Source: Paramecium octaurelia (taxonomy: Eukaryota > Ciliophora > Oligohymenophorea > Peniculida > Parameciidae). From it: a stretch of DNA of 39,191 bases. The notes under the pieces were generated by a model that had not been told where the DNA came from, searched no databases, and saw nothing but the letters and a program-made list of their open reading frames with translations. The stretch lies in the NCBI GenBank assembly GCA_905182995.1, contig CAJJDP010000102.1:321601-360791 (forward strand), given 5' to 3'. Made by a program: the position numbers and the translations under genes. Positions within the stretch are counted from its first letter, which is position 1, and every line of letters begins with the position of its first letter. Positions 1 to 11,296 of this stretch are shown one piece after another.

Positions 1-224
1 TAATAATATTTAATTTCTATACGAATTAGATAATACTAATGATAAGTTAATTTAAAAAAAATAGTTTTATAATCACATTATCAAAATACTTAAATTATAG
101 TTTAAATTTCAATTACCAAATTATTATTCTTTTATATACAAAAAATTCTCGAAATTATTAGATTATGGCCATGAACTAATAAAGCAAAATAATTTTATTT
201 TTGGAAAAATGAATAATAATAATA

Positions 225-1398
225 TCATTATTCTTGATATCTTCTGATTTGTATTTAATATAAGTTACTATCCAAAGTGATCAAATACTCTCCATCATCG
301 CTCATTACTCAAAATAACTCATATGCATTACAATGATAAGATTATTAAGTTACAAACTATCCATTTAATTTTTTCCTTATCAAATTTACATATGAGCTAT
401 TCTTACTCATAAGGCTACATTTTGAATTTATATATTATTAAGGAAATAAACAATAATTATCTGATCCACATTTTACAAAACAAACTCGATCACAATTTAT
501 TCAACTGTGATTTTTTATATTATAATCCAATCTTGATTCTATCCTTATTGTTCCATTATGAATATTAATTTATCTACACCACAAGAGACAACTCTATTTT
601 CATATTAATTAAAACTCAAACCATTTTCAAAACGATCTTTAATTGTTTACTATCAAGACCATTCATTCTTTTCATCCACAATTTAATTTTATAATCATCA
701 CTTCCTGATACAATTAAATCTTCATTACTATTTAATATTAAACAATAAATAATATTATTATTATGTCCATTTAATTTGTATTAGGAAATCCATTAATTAT
801 TTTAATTTTAATATCATATAATAATAGATTTATTACAACTCCCAGATATAAACTAATTTAATTTCTTCATGAAGTTTAGAGTATAAACATGTGACTTGTG
901 TTCATTTCAAATTTAAGTTTGTTCAGCCATTCCTTACTTGTATTCAAATACTTTAATTTGTTATCCCGTCCAGCCAATAATATTGTACAATCTTTATTAA
1001 TGGTTATTGCACTAAACCATTCAAATTATTAAATTGAATATTCTGAGATTAGTTGATAAGTGAACGGCTTCATATTTGATTAATTAGGGAGTGATTATAT
1101 CTCTTAACTTTTCTATGTTTTATTTAATAAATAATCTTTCCATATATTTTATTGTTAACGTTATTTATGATTGATGGTTATATATCTTAACAAAATTATT
1201 AACCAAAGTTTGAATTATCAATCATAGTTAAGTTCAAGCTAGGTAGTATTAAGAAGGGAATCTAAGTAAGAGTTGATTTTGTTGAATGAAATCTAATAAA
1301 TTGATTAATATTACTTCTATCTGAATTTACACCACTTCAAACCATTCAATTACCTTTTATTAATAAGGATCAATTGTTATACAAATGTTCTTATTCAT
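225..1398 (-). pseudogene. WD40-repeat protein gene, frameshifted
   Basis: Read on the minus strand with TAA/TAG as Gln, consecutive stretches in different frames give typical Paramecium WD40 protein segments. In N- to C-terminal order they are: a candidate start MNKNICITIDPYQQKVIEWF (ATG at 1398), KPFTYQLISEYSIQQFEW, the blade segment AITINKDCTILLAGRDNKLK, EHKSHVYTLNFMKKLNQFIS, the blade LNGHNNNIIYCLILNSNED followed by SGSDDYKIKLW, SCGVDKLIFIMEQQGQNQDW, and a tail SDDGEYLITLDSNL ending at a TGA at 225-227. The order and spacing of the pieces fit one protein, but several frame changes and in-frame TGA codons separate them and no short GT...AG intron I could see explains them. I call it a decayed gene, or a gene in error-rich sequence. 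The N-terminal part (1246-1398) is repeated at 3007-3159 because of the assembly overlap. WD40 assignment is confident, brokenness moderately so. Confidence 0.7.
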
Positions 1399-3005
1399 TT
1401 CTCTCTTACTTTTTATTTTATTAATCACAAAAATTATTAATAAATTTTCTATTTGTAATAAAAATTAAAAATTTAATATGATTATTTTACTCAAATAATT
1501 AGATTCTATGTGTATACCCTGATTAAGTAATAACAATGATTAAACCAATTATTTCATATATTCCAACCACATTCAAAGTAATTCTTTTTATTAATCATGG
1601 CCTTGTTCATTATTTAATAACATAAACTTATATCTAATCTTTACTATTAAATATTAAAAGAAAAATTTTCTATCACTAACTAGAAGCTATATCATTCAGA
1701 TACTTTTAAATATTCATCAATTTAATTTATATTAATCATGCATTTTTAAATAGCCATGCCACGTTTATAATGTAAACGAAAGTGCTAGGCAAACAGATCA
1801 GTGATCTTTCGGAAATAGGTAATCTGATGATCTAAATAATAAAAATTTATAGTTGTCCCTTTTAATTTAAAAATTTATCTAAATTTCTATAAAAACTTCT
1901 AGCTCTATTTTTTGTTGACAATTAATCATGATGAAAGTAAATTCCTTGTAGAAGGAGTATAATAACATTTTGTTTAGTTATTATTGTTTTGCAGCAAACT
2001 TTTTATTGGAAGCATATAAAAATATACAGTTTTTATCAAAATTAATTTTTAACAAGCAATTATTTTCATATGTTCTATTTTTAATTTACTCTCAACCAAA
2101 TTTAGTTCCTTTGCGTTATCATATCCTATAATGATTTTCAAATAAAGAATATTTCTTAAACTTTCAAAATCCAAAAACACAGGTCATTGCACAAAGCTCT
2201 ATGATAACTTATAACAATCAACATCTTTTGTGTGATCTTTCTGCCAAACACCCAATTAAGATGATGAAGGAGAAGGAGAAGGGGATATGGGGAACGAAAA
2301 TGTTTTAAACCGATCCAAAAAGAACTCTTAGACCATTAGATAATTTCAGCATCCTATTAGTCAGTTTTAGAATATATTGCAGGAAATTCATTTTAGATTG
2401 GCCATCCATCATCAGAATAGATTTCAAGTCTAAATCGTACTACATTAAAAATCGTATAAATCAATTAATCAGGACACTTATTGATTGATGAAAACAAAAT
2501 ACCAAATCATGCCATAAATGTTAATAGTTTGCTAGTTAATCAAAGAAAAAACTTAATATTTTCATGTGTGATTGGAAAAACAAGAGAAGAAAGTATATAT
2601 ATATACTAATGCCAATTCATCATATGAAGTAGCGTCTAATTAAAATAGACCGGCATAATTAATAGGCTAAATTATCAGAGACAGACTAAAGAAAAATAAC
2701 TTAAAAAGAGTGTTACTAATTAGATCAGATTCAGATTCAAATTTTCAAAAATATCTCTTTTAAAAAAACAATAGTTATAATTAGATTTAGCCATTAATAC
2801 TGAAAATTGAAAGAAATACTTAATTAACAAATAAAATTGATTAGAAAAGTGAAACTCGTGTCATTTATGGAGATTGTCATTACCTTAATAATACCCTTTT
2901 CAGCTCGATCTTACGTTGTATTAGTAATTCTTCATCTGAATGGCTGAATAAGTAAAAAACAAAGCTATGGTATTATTACTTATATAGTAAGTCTCAGAAA
3001 TTCAT
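1246..3005. repeat. Contig-overlap duplicate 1, left copy
   Basis: This 1,760-base stretch runs up to the N at 3006 and is repeated after it at 3007-4766 with a constant offset of 1,761 at every point I compared. It is best explained as the unmerged end of one contig. It holds the start of the WD40 pseudogene and a truncated copy of the decayed plus-strand tract described at 3997-4830 (here 2236-3005). Confidence 0.9.
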
Positions 3006-3006
3006 N

Positions 3007-4766
3007 GTATTAAGAAGGGAATCTAAGTAAGAGTTGATTTTGTTGAATGAAATCTAATAAATTGATTAATATTACTTCTATCTGAATTTACACCACTTCA
3101 AACCATTCAATTACCTTTTATTAATAAGGATCAATTGTTATACAAATGTTCTTATTCATTTCTCTCTTACTTTTTATTTTATTAATCACAAAAATTATTA
3201 ATAAATTTTCTATTTGTAATAAAAATTAAAAATTTAATATGATTATTTTACTCAAATAATTAGATTCTATGTGTATACCCTGATTAAGTAATAACAATGA
3301 TTAAACCAATTATTTCATATATTCCAACCACATTCAAAGTAATTCTTTTTATTAATCATGGCCTTGTTCATTATTTAATAACATAAACTTATATCTAATC
3401 TTTACTATTAAATATTAAAAGAAAAATTTTCTATCACTAACTAGAAGCTATATCATTCAGATACTTTTAAATATTCATCAATTTAATTTATATTAATCAT
3501 GCATTTTTAAATAGCCATGCCACGTTTATAATGTAAACGAAAGTGCTAGGCAAACAGATCAGTGATCTTTCGGAAATAGGTAATCTGATGATCTAAATAA
3601 TAAAAATTTATAGTTGTCCCTTTTAATTTAAAAATTTATCTAAATTTCTATAAAAACTTCTAGCTCTATTTTTTGTTGACAATTAATCATGATGAAAGTA
3701 AATTCCTTGTAGAAGGAGTATAATAACATTTTGTTTAGTTATTATTGTTTTGCAGCAAACTTTTTATTGGAAGCATATAAAAATATACAGTTTTTATCAA
3801 AATTAATTTTTAACAAGCAATTATTTTCATATGTTCTATTTTTAATTTACTCTCAACCAAATTTAGTTCCTTTGCGTTATCATATCCTATAATGATTTTC
3901 AAATAAAGAATATTTCTTAAACTTTCAAAATCCAAAAACACAGGTCATTGCACAAAGCTCTATGATAACTTATAACAATCAACATCTTTTGTGTGATCTT
4001 TCTGCCAAACACCCAATTAAGATGATGAAGGAGAAGGAGAAGGGGATATGGGGAACGAAAATGTTTTAAACCGATCCAAAAAGAACTCTTAGACCATTAG
4101 ATAATTTCAGCATCCTATTAGTCAGTTTTAGAATATATTGCAGGAAATTCATTTTAGATTGGCCATCCATCATCAGAATAGATTTCAAGTCTAAATCGTA
4201 CTACATTAAAAATCGTATAAATCAATTAATCAGGACACTTATTGATTGATGAAAACAAAATACCAAATCATGCCATAAATGTTAATAGTTTGCTAGTTAA
4301 TCAAAGAAAAAACTTAATATTTTCATGTGTGATTGGAAAAACAAGAGAAGAAAGTATATATATATACTAATGCCAATTCATCATATGAAGTAGCGTCTAA
4401 TTAAAATAGACCGGCATAATTAATAGGCTAAATTATCAGAGACAGACTAAAGAAAAATAACTTAAAAAGAGTGTTACTAATTAGATCAGATTCAGATTCA
4501 AATTTTCAAAAATATCTCTTTTAAAAAAACAATAGTTATAATTAGATTTAGCCATTAATACTGAAAATTGAAAGAAATACTTAATTAACAAATAAAATTG
4601 ATTAGAAAAGTGAAACTCGTGTCATTTATGGAGATTGTCATTACCTTAATAATACCCTTTTCAGCTCGATCTTACGTTGTATTAGTAATTCTTCATCTGA
4701 ATGGCTGAATAAGTAAAAAACAAAGCTATGGTATTATTACTTATATAGTAAGTCTCAGAAATTCAT
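3007..4766. repeat. Contig-overlap duplicate 1, right copy
   Basis: Second copy of 1246-3005, beginning immediately after the N at 3006. It continues uninterrupted into unique sequence at 4767, so it is the copy to use for the coding tract at 3997-4830. Confidence 0.9.
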
Positions 4767-4830
4767 AATTAACTAAGAAAAAGCATTCGCTTTGTTGAAG
4801 ACGGAAAAAAAAGAAAGATTTGTGAAGTGA
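3997..4830 (+). pseudogene. Decayed coding tract, unknown protein
   Basis: Three overlapping plus-strand open frames follow each other in different phases. 3997-4245 contains an acidic stretch DDEGEGEGDMGNENV and then Gln/Ile-rich sequence. The next frame, containing LIDENKIPNHAINVNSLLV, ends at a TGA at 4386-4388. 4333-4830 is 165 codons long and contains RDRLKKNNLKRVLLIRSDSD and SSSEWLNKQKTKLWYYYLYS before TGA. No frame has a convincing ATG; the last contains no Met at all. Amino-acid use is that of a Gln/Asn/Lys-rich ciliate protein, so I infer a gene with frameshifts or unrecognised introns. The family is not recognised. A truncated copy lies at 2236-3005 before the N. Confidence 0.4.
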
Positions 4831-5380
4831 CGAAATAAATTAGCAGCTAATTAAAGAATAAATTCAAATAATCAAATGAGATATTAAATTTATATTACGT
4901 AATCATGAAAATTGTTAATTCGATAATTAATCAATTTGGACTTGAATGATATTTGATGCAACTAATTAAATTTAATTAATAATTTTTAAACATTAGCATC
5001 TCCATTTTATTCGTACTATATTTAATGCATGGTAAAAATGCTTAATAATACACAAGCCATATTTACATGCACTTTAGCAAGAAGAATTTTGGGTGAACAT
5101 TTGCAAAATACTATTACTTGTTTAGAAAGTAAAGTTAAGTCATGCTCCATAACAAAAGATTGAGACTGAACAAATTGCATTTTCATTGTAACAATTGCTT
5201 TCTTAAAAACAAGATATATTTTTTGATAACTTCTCTTAATGTAATATCTGCAACACTTGTTGTAAGTTAAATAAAATGATATTATTCAGCTACTATGTTG
5301 TCGTTAGTAAAGAACTGTAAGGATATCCAAACCAACTATTTAATATTAGCAACAAAAAGATGAAATGTTTTGAATTTGTG
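4831..5380. other. AT-rich, no gene seen
   Basis: I found no sustained TGA-free frame with protein-like composition on either strand. It probably is intergenic. Confidence 0.4.
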
Positions 5381-5745
5381 TTTTGAATTGAATTCTAAGT
5401 TTAGAATTCATATATCATTTTATTCTATTCTTAACCCTAATTCCTACTTAATATATTCATATCTCATCCCTATCTAATTTCCAATTTTCCTCATATGCTT
5501 TTTATTCGCGTTTTGAATTAAATTCCTAGTTTAAATTTTGGTGCAACCTAATTCTAATTCTTATCCCTATCTCATGCTTAATTTATTCATATTTTATTCC
5601 TAATTCCTTGCATGCTTTTGATTAGAGGTGTACTGGTGTTTGAATTAATTCTACTCTTTATAATATTGATAACTTACTTCTAATTCTAACCTATTTCTGA
5701 TAATGTTCTTAATTTCCTCCCCAAGTTTTTTGTCTCTAGTTTTAT
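5381..5745. repeat. Three degenerate ~130-bp tandem units
   Basis: Units begin near 5381, 5511 and 5637, each opening with a variant of TTTTGAATTAAATTC. Each continues into T/C-rich blocks resembling CTAATTCTTATCCCTATCTC and TTATTCATATTTTATTCC. Spacing is about 126-130 bp. The third unit is the most diverged. No coding sense was seen; it looks like a decayed minisatellite. Confidence 0.45.
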
Positions 5746-5921
5746 GTAAAAATAGTATTATAAATCAAATTCTATTATACAAAAAGGTTTAAAATTTGTA
5801 AATAATTTCATTGTAGCTCTATTCATGTTCATATTACATTGCCCATTTTTCTTGTAATCAAATTTTCAAACTTAAGATCGGTACATGTTGTTTAAACATT
5901 AATATTATTATCCTTATAATT

Positions 5922-6203
5922 TCATTGCGCATTATAGCTTATAAAATCACCAATTTACTCAAAATTCTATTGCCTGCATTTCAAATAATAATACTTTATG
6001 CTCTTTTCATCACATCCCCTATTACAAAGCCCATCACCAATCCGATTGATGATTGACAAATTTGAATTTTTTCTAAACCCCATAGCCATATTGCTATTAC
6101 TGGAGTCTTAGAGAGACAGTTATATGCCAGTCTCGACCAGGCCTTAATACATTTTAGTAAATGATATTGAATTTTGTGTTGAATAATTTTTGGCCTATTC
6201 CAT
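5922..6203 (-). CDS. Hypothetical 93-aa protein
   Basis: An uninterrupted ATG-to-TGA frame on the minus strand when TAA/TAG are read as Gln. The N-terminus is MEQAKNYSTQNSISFTKMYQ. It contains NSNMAMGFRKNSNLSIINR and a small cysteine cluster (GDGLCNRGCDEK) around residue 60, and ends in DFISYNAQ. No signal peptide, membrane segment or known domain is evident. It sits alone in an otherwise non-coding stretch, so it could be a chance ORF or an exon of a decayed gene; the cysteine cluster recalls the cysteine-rich remnants elsewhere in the window. Confidence 0.4.
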
Positions 6204-6652
6204 CAAAAATTGATATAGAATATTTTAGTTTTGGTTAATATTCCTTTTATATTTTAGTTTCAAAACATTTTTGATAAAAATTGAGAGATTATCATGAAGG
6301 TTCCAATACAATGTTATTTATAATTTAATTTATTAAGCCGGATTATGCATTAATATAATTCTGATAACATTCCTTTCTTAAATATGCATTTTTAGATATA
6401 AATAGAAGTTGATTGAAACTAATGCATATTCAAAAGTTTGTAATTATAAAAATTATAATTCCATAATTTCTCAGTATTTTAATGAATAATTTGAAAAACT
6501 TAGTTCGATTTTGAGTAATCAAAAATAAAATTTTTATTTAAAAACCCTTTATTATAATGTAATTCTAATGATTTATTTTGTAAAATCACACATTATGACT
6601 TTACTATTGTGAATTAATTTATTTATCAAATTATAAAAATTTCGAATTCAAT

Positions 6653-6703
6653 TATTGTTATTTGTTATTTTTTTACTAAAAATACTAAATTTTTAATTAT
6701 GTA
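6653..6703. mobile_element. Putative retained IES, 51 bp
   Basis: The block starts at a TA (6653-6654) and ends just before a second TA (6704-6705). In the other copy the two are fused into a single TA at 7966-7967 with flanks otherwise unchanged. That is the footprint of Paramecium IES excision by the PiggyMac domesticated transposase. Reading inward, the left end TATTGTTA matches the IES end consensus TAYAGYNR at 7 of 8 positions and the right end TATACATA at 6 of 8. A length of 51 bp lies in the known 45-55 bp length class. It is non-coding, about 70 bp before nothing obvious and about 0.4 kb upstream of the start of WD40 gene A. Confidence 0.8.
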
Positions 6704-7126
6704 TAAATATACATTAAACATTAACAATCGCATTCTTAAGTAGCTCTAAAACTAAAAAAATCCAAACCTAAAATTTATAATTTCCAAAAATTACAAATTG
6801 ACGTAAAAATATTTTATATAAAATTTCAACCGAACACATCCACTATTATGCTTGACCTATAGTTGCTTTAAAATCAAAATTCAAATACTCCACTCTCATT
6901 CTTCTATCATATCTAAAAGGCTATTTAAATTTAATCCCTGTTTTTGCAAGGTTGAAACTAGATACTACATATTTTACGCAATTATAGTAGTAGGGGCGTA
7001 AGTACCAACTCCAACCCAAATTTATTTTGCAGTATTACTCTACATTCATAAAGAAACAAACTACATACAAGATTTTGTGGATTGTCACTCCAAATCTTTA
7101 CAAATTTATTCTTCCAAAAAATATAT

Positions 7127-7681
7127 ATGCAAGAATACTTAGGTTTAAAAACTCAAAATAAATTGATAGGAAATTAAATATTATTTAAAAAAAAAAATGA
7201 ATTGTAAAAAATAGTAGTTTGGAGATTGTATGGAGTTTTGTCTCTATCTAAGGAATCTGATGGAGCAATCTTCCCCATCCTGATTAAAATATTAAAAAGA
7301 GAGAAAATTTAAAATTGCTTGGAATTTCTTTCATAAAATCAAAATCAATTCCTTTTAGAAATAGAAAGGTAAAAGATAGAAAATTTATCACTGCTTGATA
7401 AAGAATAGATGCTAAATGCAGAATAGAAAAAAATTAAGAGAATAACAAATGTTCTCAAAAAAATTCGGGAACATTAATTTAATGAACTGAATTACTCGAT
7501 AGATGAATGTGAAGAAACTAAATAAGATTTTATCACAAAAATATCCTAAGATAAGAAGATTATAGAGTTATTAAAGTTCTTAGTTCGTCTTACAGCCTTA
7601 GATGAGAGATTCATATAGTGTGGATCAAATTCCCTTCATTTATTAGTTTAGATGAAGGTTGATTTGAGAGAAGAATCTTTT
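7127..7681 (+). CDS. Partial duplicate of WD40 protein A, 5' end
   Basis: Assembly duplicate of the first 555 bases of the gene at 8389-11146, cut off by the N at 7682. It has the same sequence, including the same one-base difference from paralogue B near the N-terminus. It should not be counted as a separate gene. Confidence 0.75.
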
Positions 7682-7682
7682 N

Positions 7683-8943
7683 TTCCTTTCTTAAATATGC
7701 ATTTTTAGATATAAATAGAAGTTGATTGAAACTAATGCATATTCAAAAGTTTGTAATTATAAAAATTATAATTCCATAATTTCTCAGTATTTTAATGAAT
7801 AATTTGAAAAACTTAGTTCGATTTTGAGTAATCAAAAATAAAATTTTTATTTAAAAACCCTTTATTATAATGTAATTCTAATGATTTATTTTGTAAAATC
7901 ACACATTATGACTTTACTATTGTGAATTAATTTATTTATCAAATTATAAAAATTTCGAATTCAATTAAATATACATTAAACATTAACAATCGCATTCTTA
8001 AGTAGCTCTAAAACTAAAAAAATCCAAACCTAAAATTTATAATTTCCAAAAATTACAAATTGACGTAAAAATATTTTATATAAAATTTCAACCGAACACA
8101 TCCACTATTATGCTTGACCTATAGTTGCTTTAAAATCAAAATTCAAATACTCCACTCTCATTCTTCTATCATATCTAAAAGGCTATTTAAATTTAATCCC
8201 TGTTTTTGCAAGGTTGAAACTAGATACTACATATTTTACGCAATTATAGTAGTAGGGGCGTAAGTACCAACTCCAACCCAAATTTATTTTGCAGTATTAC
8301 TCTACATTCATAAAGAAACAAACTACATACAAGATTTTGTGGATTGTCACTCCAAATCTTTACAAATTTATTCTTCCAAAAAATATATATGCAAGAATAC
8401 TTAGGTTTAAAAACTCAAAATAAATTGATAGGAAATTAAATATTATTTAAAAAAAAAAATGAATTGTAAAAAATAGTAGTTTGGAGATTGTATGGAGTTT
8501 TGTCTCTATCTAAGGAATCTGATGGAGCAATCTTCCCCATCCTGATTAAAATATTAAAAAGAGAGAAAATTTAAAATTGCTTGGAATTTCTTTCATAAAA
8601 TCAAAATCAATTCCTTTTAGAAATAGAAAGGTAAAAGATAGAAAATTTATCACTGCTTGATAAAGAATAGATGCTAAATGCAGAATAGAAAAAAATTAAG
8701 AGAATAACAAATGTTCTCAAAAAAATTCGGGAACATTAATTTAATGAACTGAATTACTCGATAGATGAATGTGAAGAAACTAAATAAGATTTTATCACAA
8801 AAATATCCTAAGATAAGAAGATTATAGAGTTATTAAAGTTCTTAGTTCGTCTTACAGCCTTAGATGAGAGATTCATATAGTGTGGATCAAATTCCCTTCA
8901 TTTATTAGTTTAGATGAAGGTTGATTTGAGAGAAGAATCTTTT
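7683..8943. repeat. Contig-overlap duplicate 2, right copy (IES-free)
   Basis: Copy of 6370-7681 lacking the 51-bp block. The junction is a single TA at 7966-7967. It continues directly into the rest of WD40 gene A, so it is the authentic macronuclear form. Confidence 0.9.
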
Positions 8944-11146
8944 GTAAAAATAAGAATTATAAATACTTCACTTTTTGGAGCGAATTTAGTTAGATGTGAC
9001 TTAAGTGAAAGTGAATTTGACAATGTTAATATTAGTGGAATAAATTTAAATTAAGCCAAATTATTTAATTGTAATTGGAGGAATTTAAGAATTCATGAGT
9101 TAAATAAGTTAAATCGACATAGCCGTAGAGTCAATTAAGTATGTTTTTCTCCAGATGGTAAGTCATTAGCTTCTTGCAGTTATGACGAATTCATTTTTTT
9201 TTGGGATGTGAAAACAGGAAAAATAAGGTCTACAATCATAAGAGAGAGTAATATCTAATCAGTATGCTTTTCATCTAACAATCATACATTAGCTTTCAGC
9301 TGCAAAAATGTTGTGTATTTATGGAATTTTAAAACAGGAAAATAAATATCAACATTAGATGGTCATTCAAATTTAATTCTATCAGTTTGTTTCTCTCCTT
9401 ATGGTACTACATTAGCATCTGGTAGTTCAGATAACTCGATCTATTTATGGCATGTTAAGACAGGATAATAAAAAGCTAGATTAGATGGTCATTCCAGTTA
9501 TGTTTACTCAGTCTGTTTCTCACCTGATGGTACTACATTAGCATCTGGTAGTCTTGATGGCTCTATCCTTTTATGGGATGTTAAGACAGGATAATATAAA
9601 GCAACATTAGATGGTTATACAAGTGGATTTCTATCAGTCAATTTCTCTCCTGATGGTACTACATTAGCATCTGGTAGTTTTGATAATTCTATTCATTTAT
9701 GGGATGTTAAGACAGGAAATTACAAAGCCAAATTAGATGGTCATACAAAGAATGTTTATTCAGTTTGTTTCTCTCCTGATAGTGCTACATTAGCATCTGG
9801 TAGTTAAGATCAGTCTATCCGTTTATGGGATGTTAAGACAGGATAATAAAAAGCCAAATTAGAAGGTCATTCAAGTCATGTTAATTCAGTCTGTATCTCT
9901 CCTGATGGTACTACATTAGCATCTTGTAGTGATGATAACTCTATTCGTTTATGGGATTTTAAAGTAGTATAATAAAAAACCAAATTAGATAGTCATTCAA
10001 GTCATGTTTATTCAGTCTGTTTCTCTCCTGATGGTACTATATTAGCATCTGGTAGCTATGATAAGTCAATCCGTTTATGGGATTTTAAGACAGGAAAATA
10101 AAAAGGCAAATTAGATGGTCATTCAAATTATGTTTAATCAGTATGTTTCTCCCCTGATGGTACTACATTAGCATCTGGTAGTTATGATCATTCTATTCGT
10201 TTATGGGATGTTAAGACAGGAAAATAACAAGCAAAATTAGATGGTCATTCACATTGGGTTTAATCAGTTTGTTTCTCTCCTGATGGCACTACATTAGTAT
10301 CAGGGAGCAGGGACAACTCTATAAGATTATGGGATGTTAAGACAAGATAAAAAAAGGTCAAATTAAACGGTCATTCAAATGGAATTCTATCAGTTTGTTA
10401 CTCTCCTGATGGAGCTACATTAGCATCTGGTAATACAGATAGCTCAATCCGTTTATGGAATGTTAAGACAGGATAATAAAAAGCCAGATTATATGGTCAT
10501 TCAGGAAACATTTATTCAGTCTGCTTTTCTCCTAATGGTGCTACATTAGCATCTGGTAGTGATGATAAGTCTATCCGCTTATGGGATGTTAAAACAGCAT
10601 AATAAAAAGCCAAATTAGATGGTCATTCAAGTTATGTTTAATCAGTCTGTTTCTCTCCTAATGGTACTACATTAGCATCTGGGAGTGAAGATAAGTCTAT
10701 CATCTTATGGGATGTTAAGACAGGAAAATAGAAAGCCATGTTAAATGGTCATTCAAGTAATGTTTATTCAGTCTGTTTCTCCCCTGATGGTACTACATTA
10801 TCATCTGGTAGTGGAGATATGTCTATCCGTTTATGGGATGTTAAGGCAGGATTGTAAGTCTTATCTTCAGAGAATCTTTATAAAGATATCTTAGCATATT
10901 TTTAACCTTCTACAATTATAAATAGGGTTGTTTCTGAAATTGGTATTAATTTTTCACTATTTTTTAGATACCTCTTATATTACAATTTTACTAATTTCCT
11001 AAAATTACAATTTGGAATCCTAAGGAGCGTAAATATTTAAAGGATAATTTATAAATTATTAAGGATTTGATATAAGATTATTATTCAAAACTACAGGAAG
11101 TTGCATTTTAGAAAAGTAAAATACATCGCAAAAGCCAATTAATTGA
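8389..11146 (+). CDS. WD40/pentapeptide repeat protein A, 14 blades
   Basis: With one 25-nt intron (10943-10967) the frame is open from ATG 8389 to TGA 11146, about 910 aa. A helical N-terminal domain of about 190 residues ([20 protein letters not shown]) leads into a pentapeptide-like block ([12 protein letters not shown], then [18 protein letters not shown]). Fourteen 42-residue WD40 blades follow, of the form [20 protein letters not shown] plus [20 protein letters not shown], then a tail with ESQGAQIFKGQFINYQGFDI. TAA TAA pairs encode the conserved QQ. It probably is a cytosolic scaffold propeller; partners are unknown. Start uncertain: by alignment with paralogue B (34083-36903) the family start is ATG 8459 (MNCKK), but that frame has a one-base deletion near 8495 and hits TGA. 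ATG 8389 avoids it. Blades near 9121-9340 are the most diverged. Confidence 0.85.
10943..10967 (+). other. 25-nt intron in WD40 gene A
   Basis: Starts GTATTA and ends TTTTAG. Removing it shifts the frame into ITILLISQNYNLESQ and the conserved tail, ending at TGA 11146. Without splicing the reading ends at an unrelated stop. Paralogue B has a 25-nt intron at the equivalent place. Confidence 0.85.
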
Positions 11147-11296
11147 TAATCATTATTTAATAACATTACAAATTTCAATTTAAATTGCCAATTTCACTAT
11201 TTTTCAAAATATTTATATGTTTGTAATTTAATTTTGGTAGATAATTAGGTGGGTTTAGAATCTTTGCATTCATTAATATAAAAAGTATTTTAGTGG

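Larger units (their letters stand above)
6370..7681. repeat. Contig-overlap duplicate 2, left copy (with IES)
   Basis: This stretch runs up to the N at 7682 and recurs at 7683-8943. The copies match except that this one carries 51 extra bases at 6653-6703. It ends inside the 5' part of WD40 gene A. Confidence 0.9.

Noticed and set aside
1..224. A telomere or gene at the left edge
   Set aside because: No CCCAAA/CCCCAA repeat and no protein-like frame beyond the end of the WD40 pseudogene; the window simply starts inside the chromosome.
1246..4766. True tandem duplication of 1.76 kb (and the three similar cases)
   Set aside because: Each duplicate begins exactly at an N and is identical or differs only by an IES-like block, which fits unmerged contig overlaps better than four real duplications.
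9300..10860. CRISPR-like or satellite array because of regularly spaced similar units
   Set aside because: The 126-nt periodicity is coding: each unit is one WD40 blade in a continuous frame.
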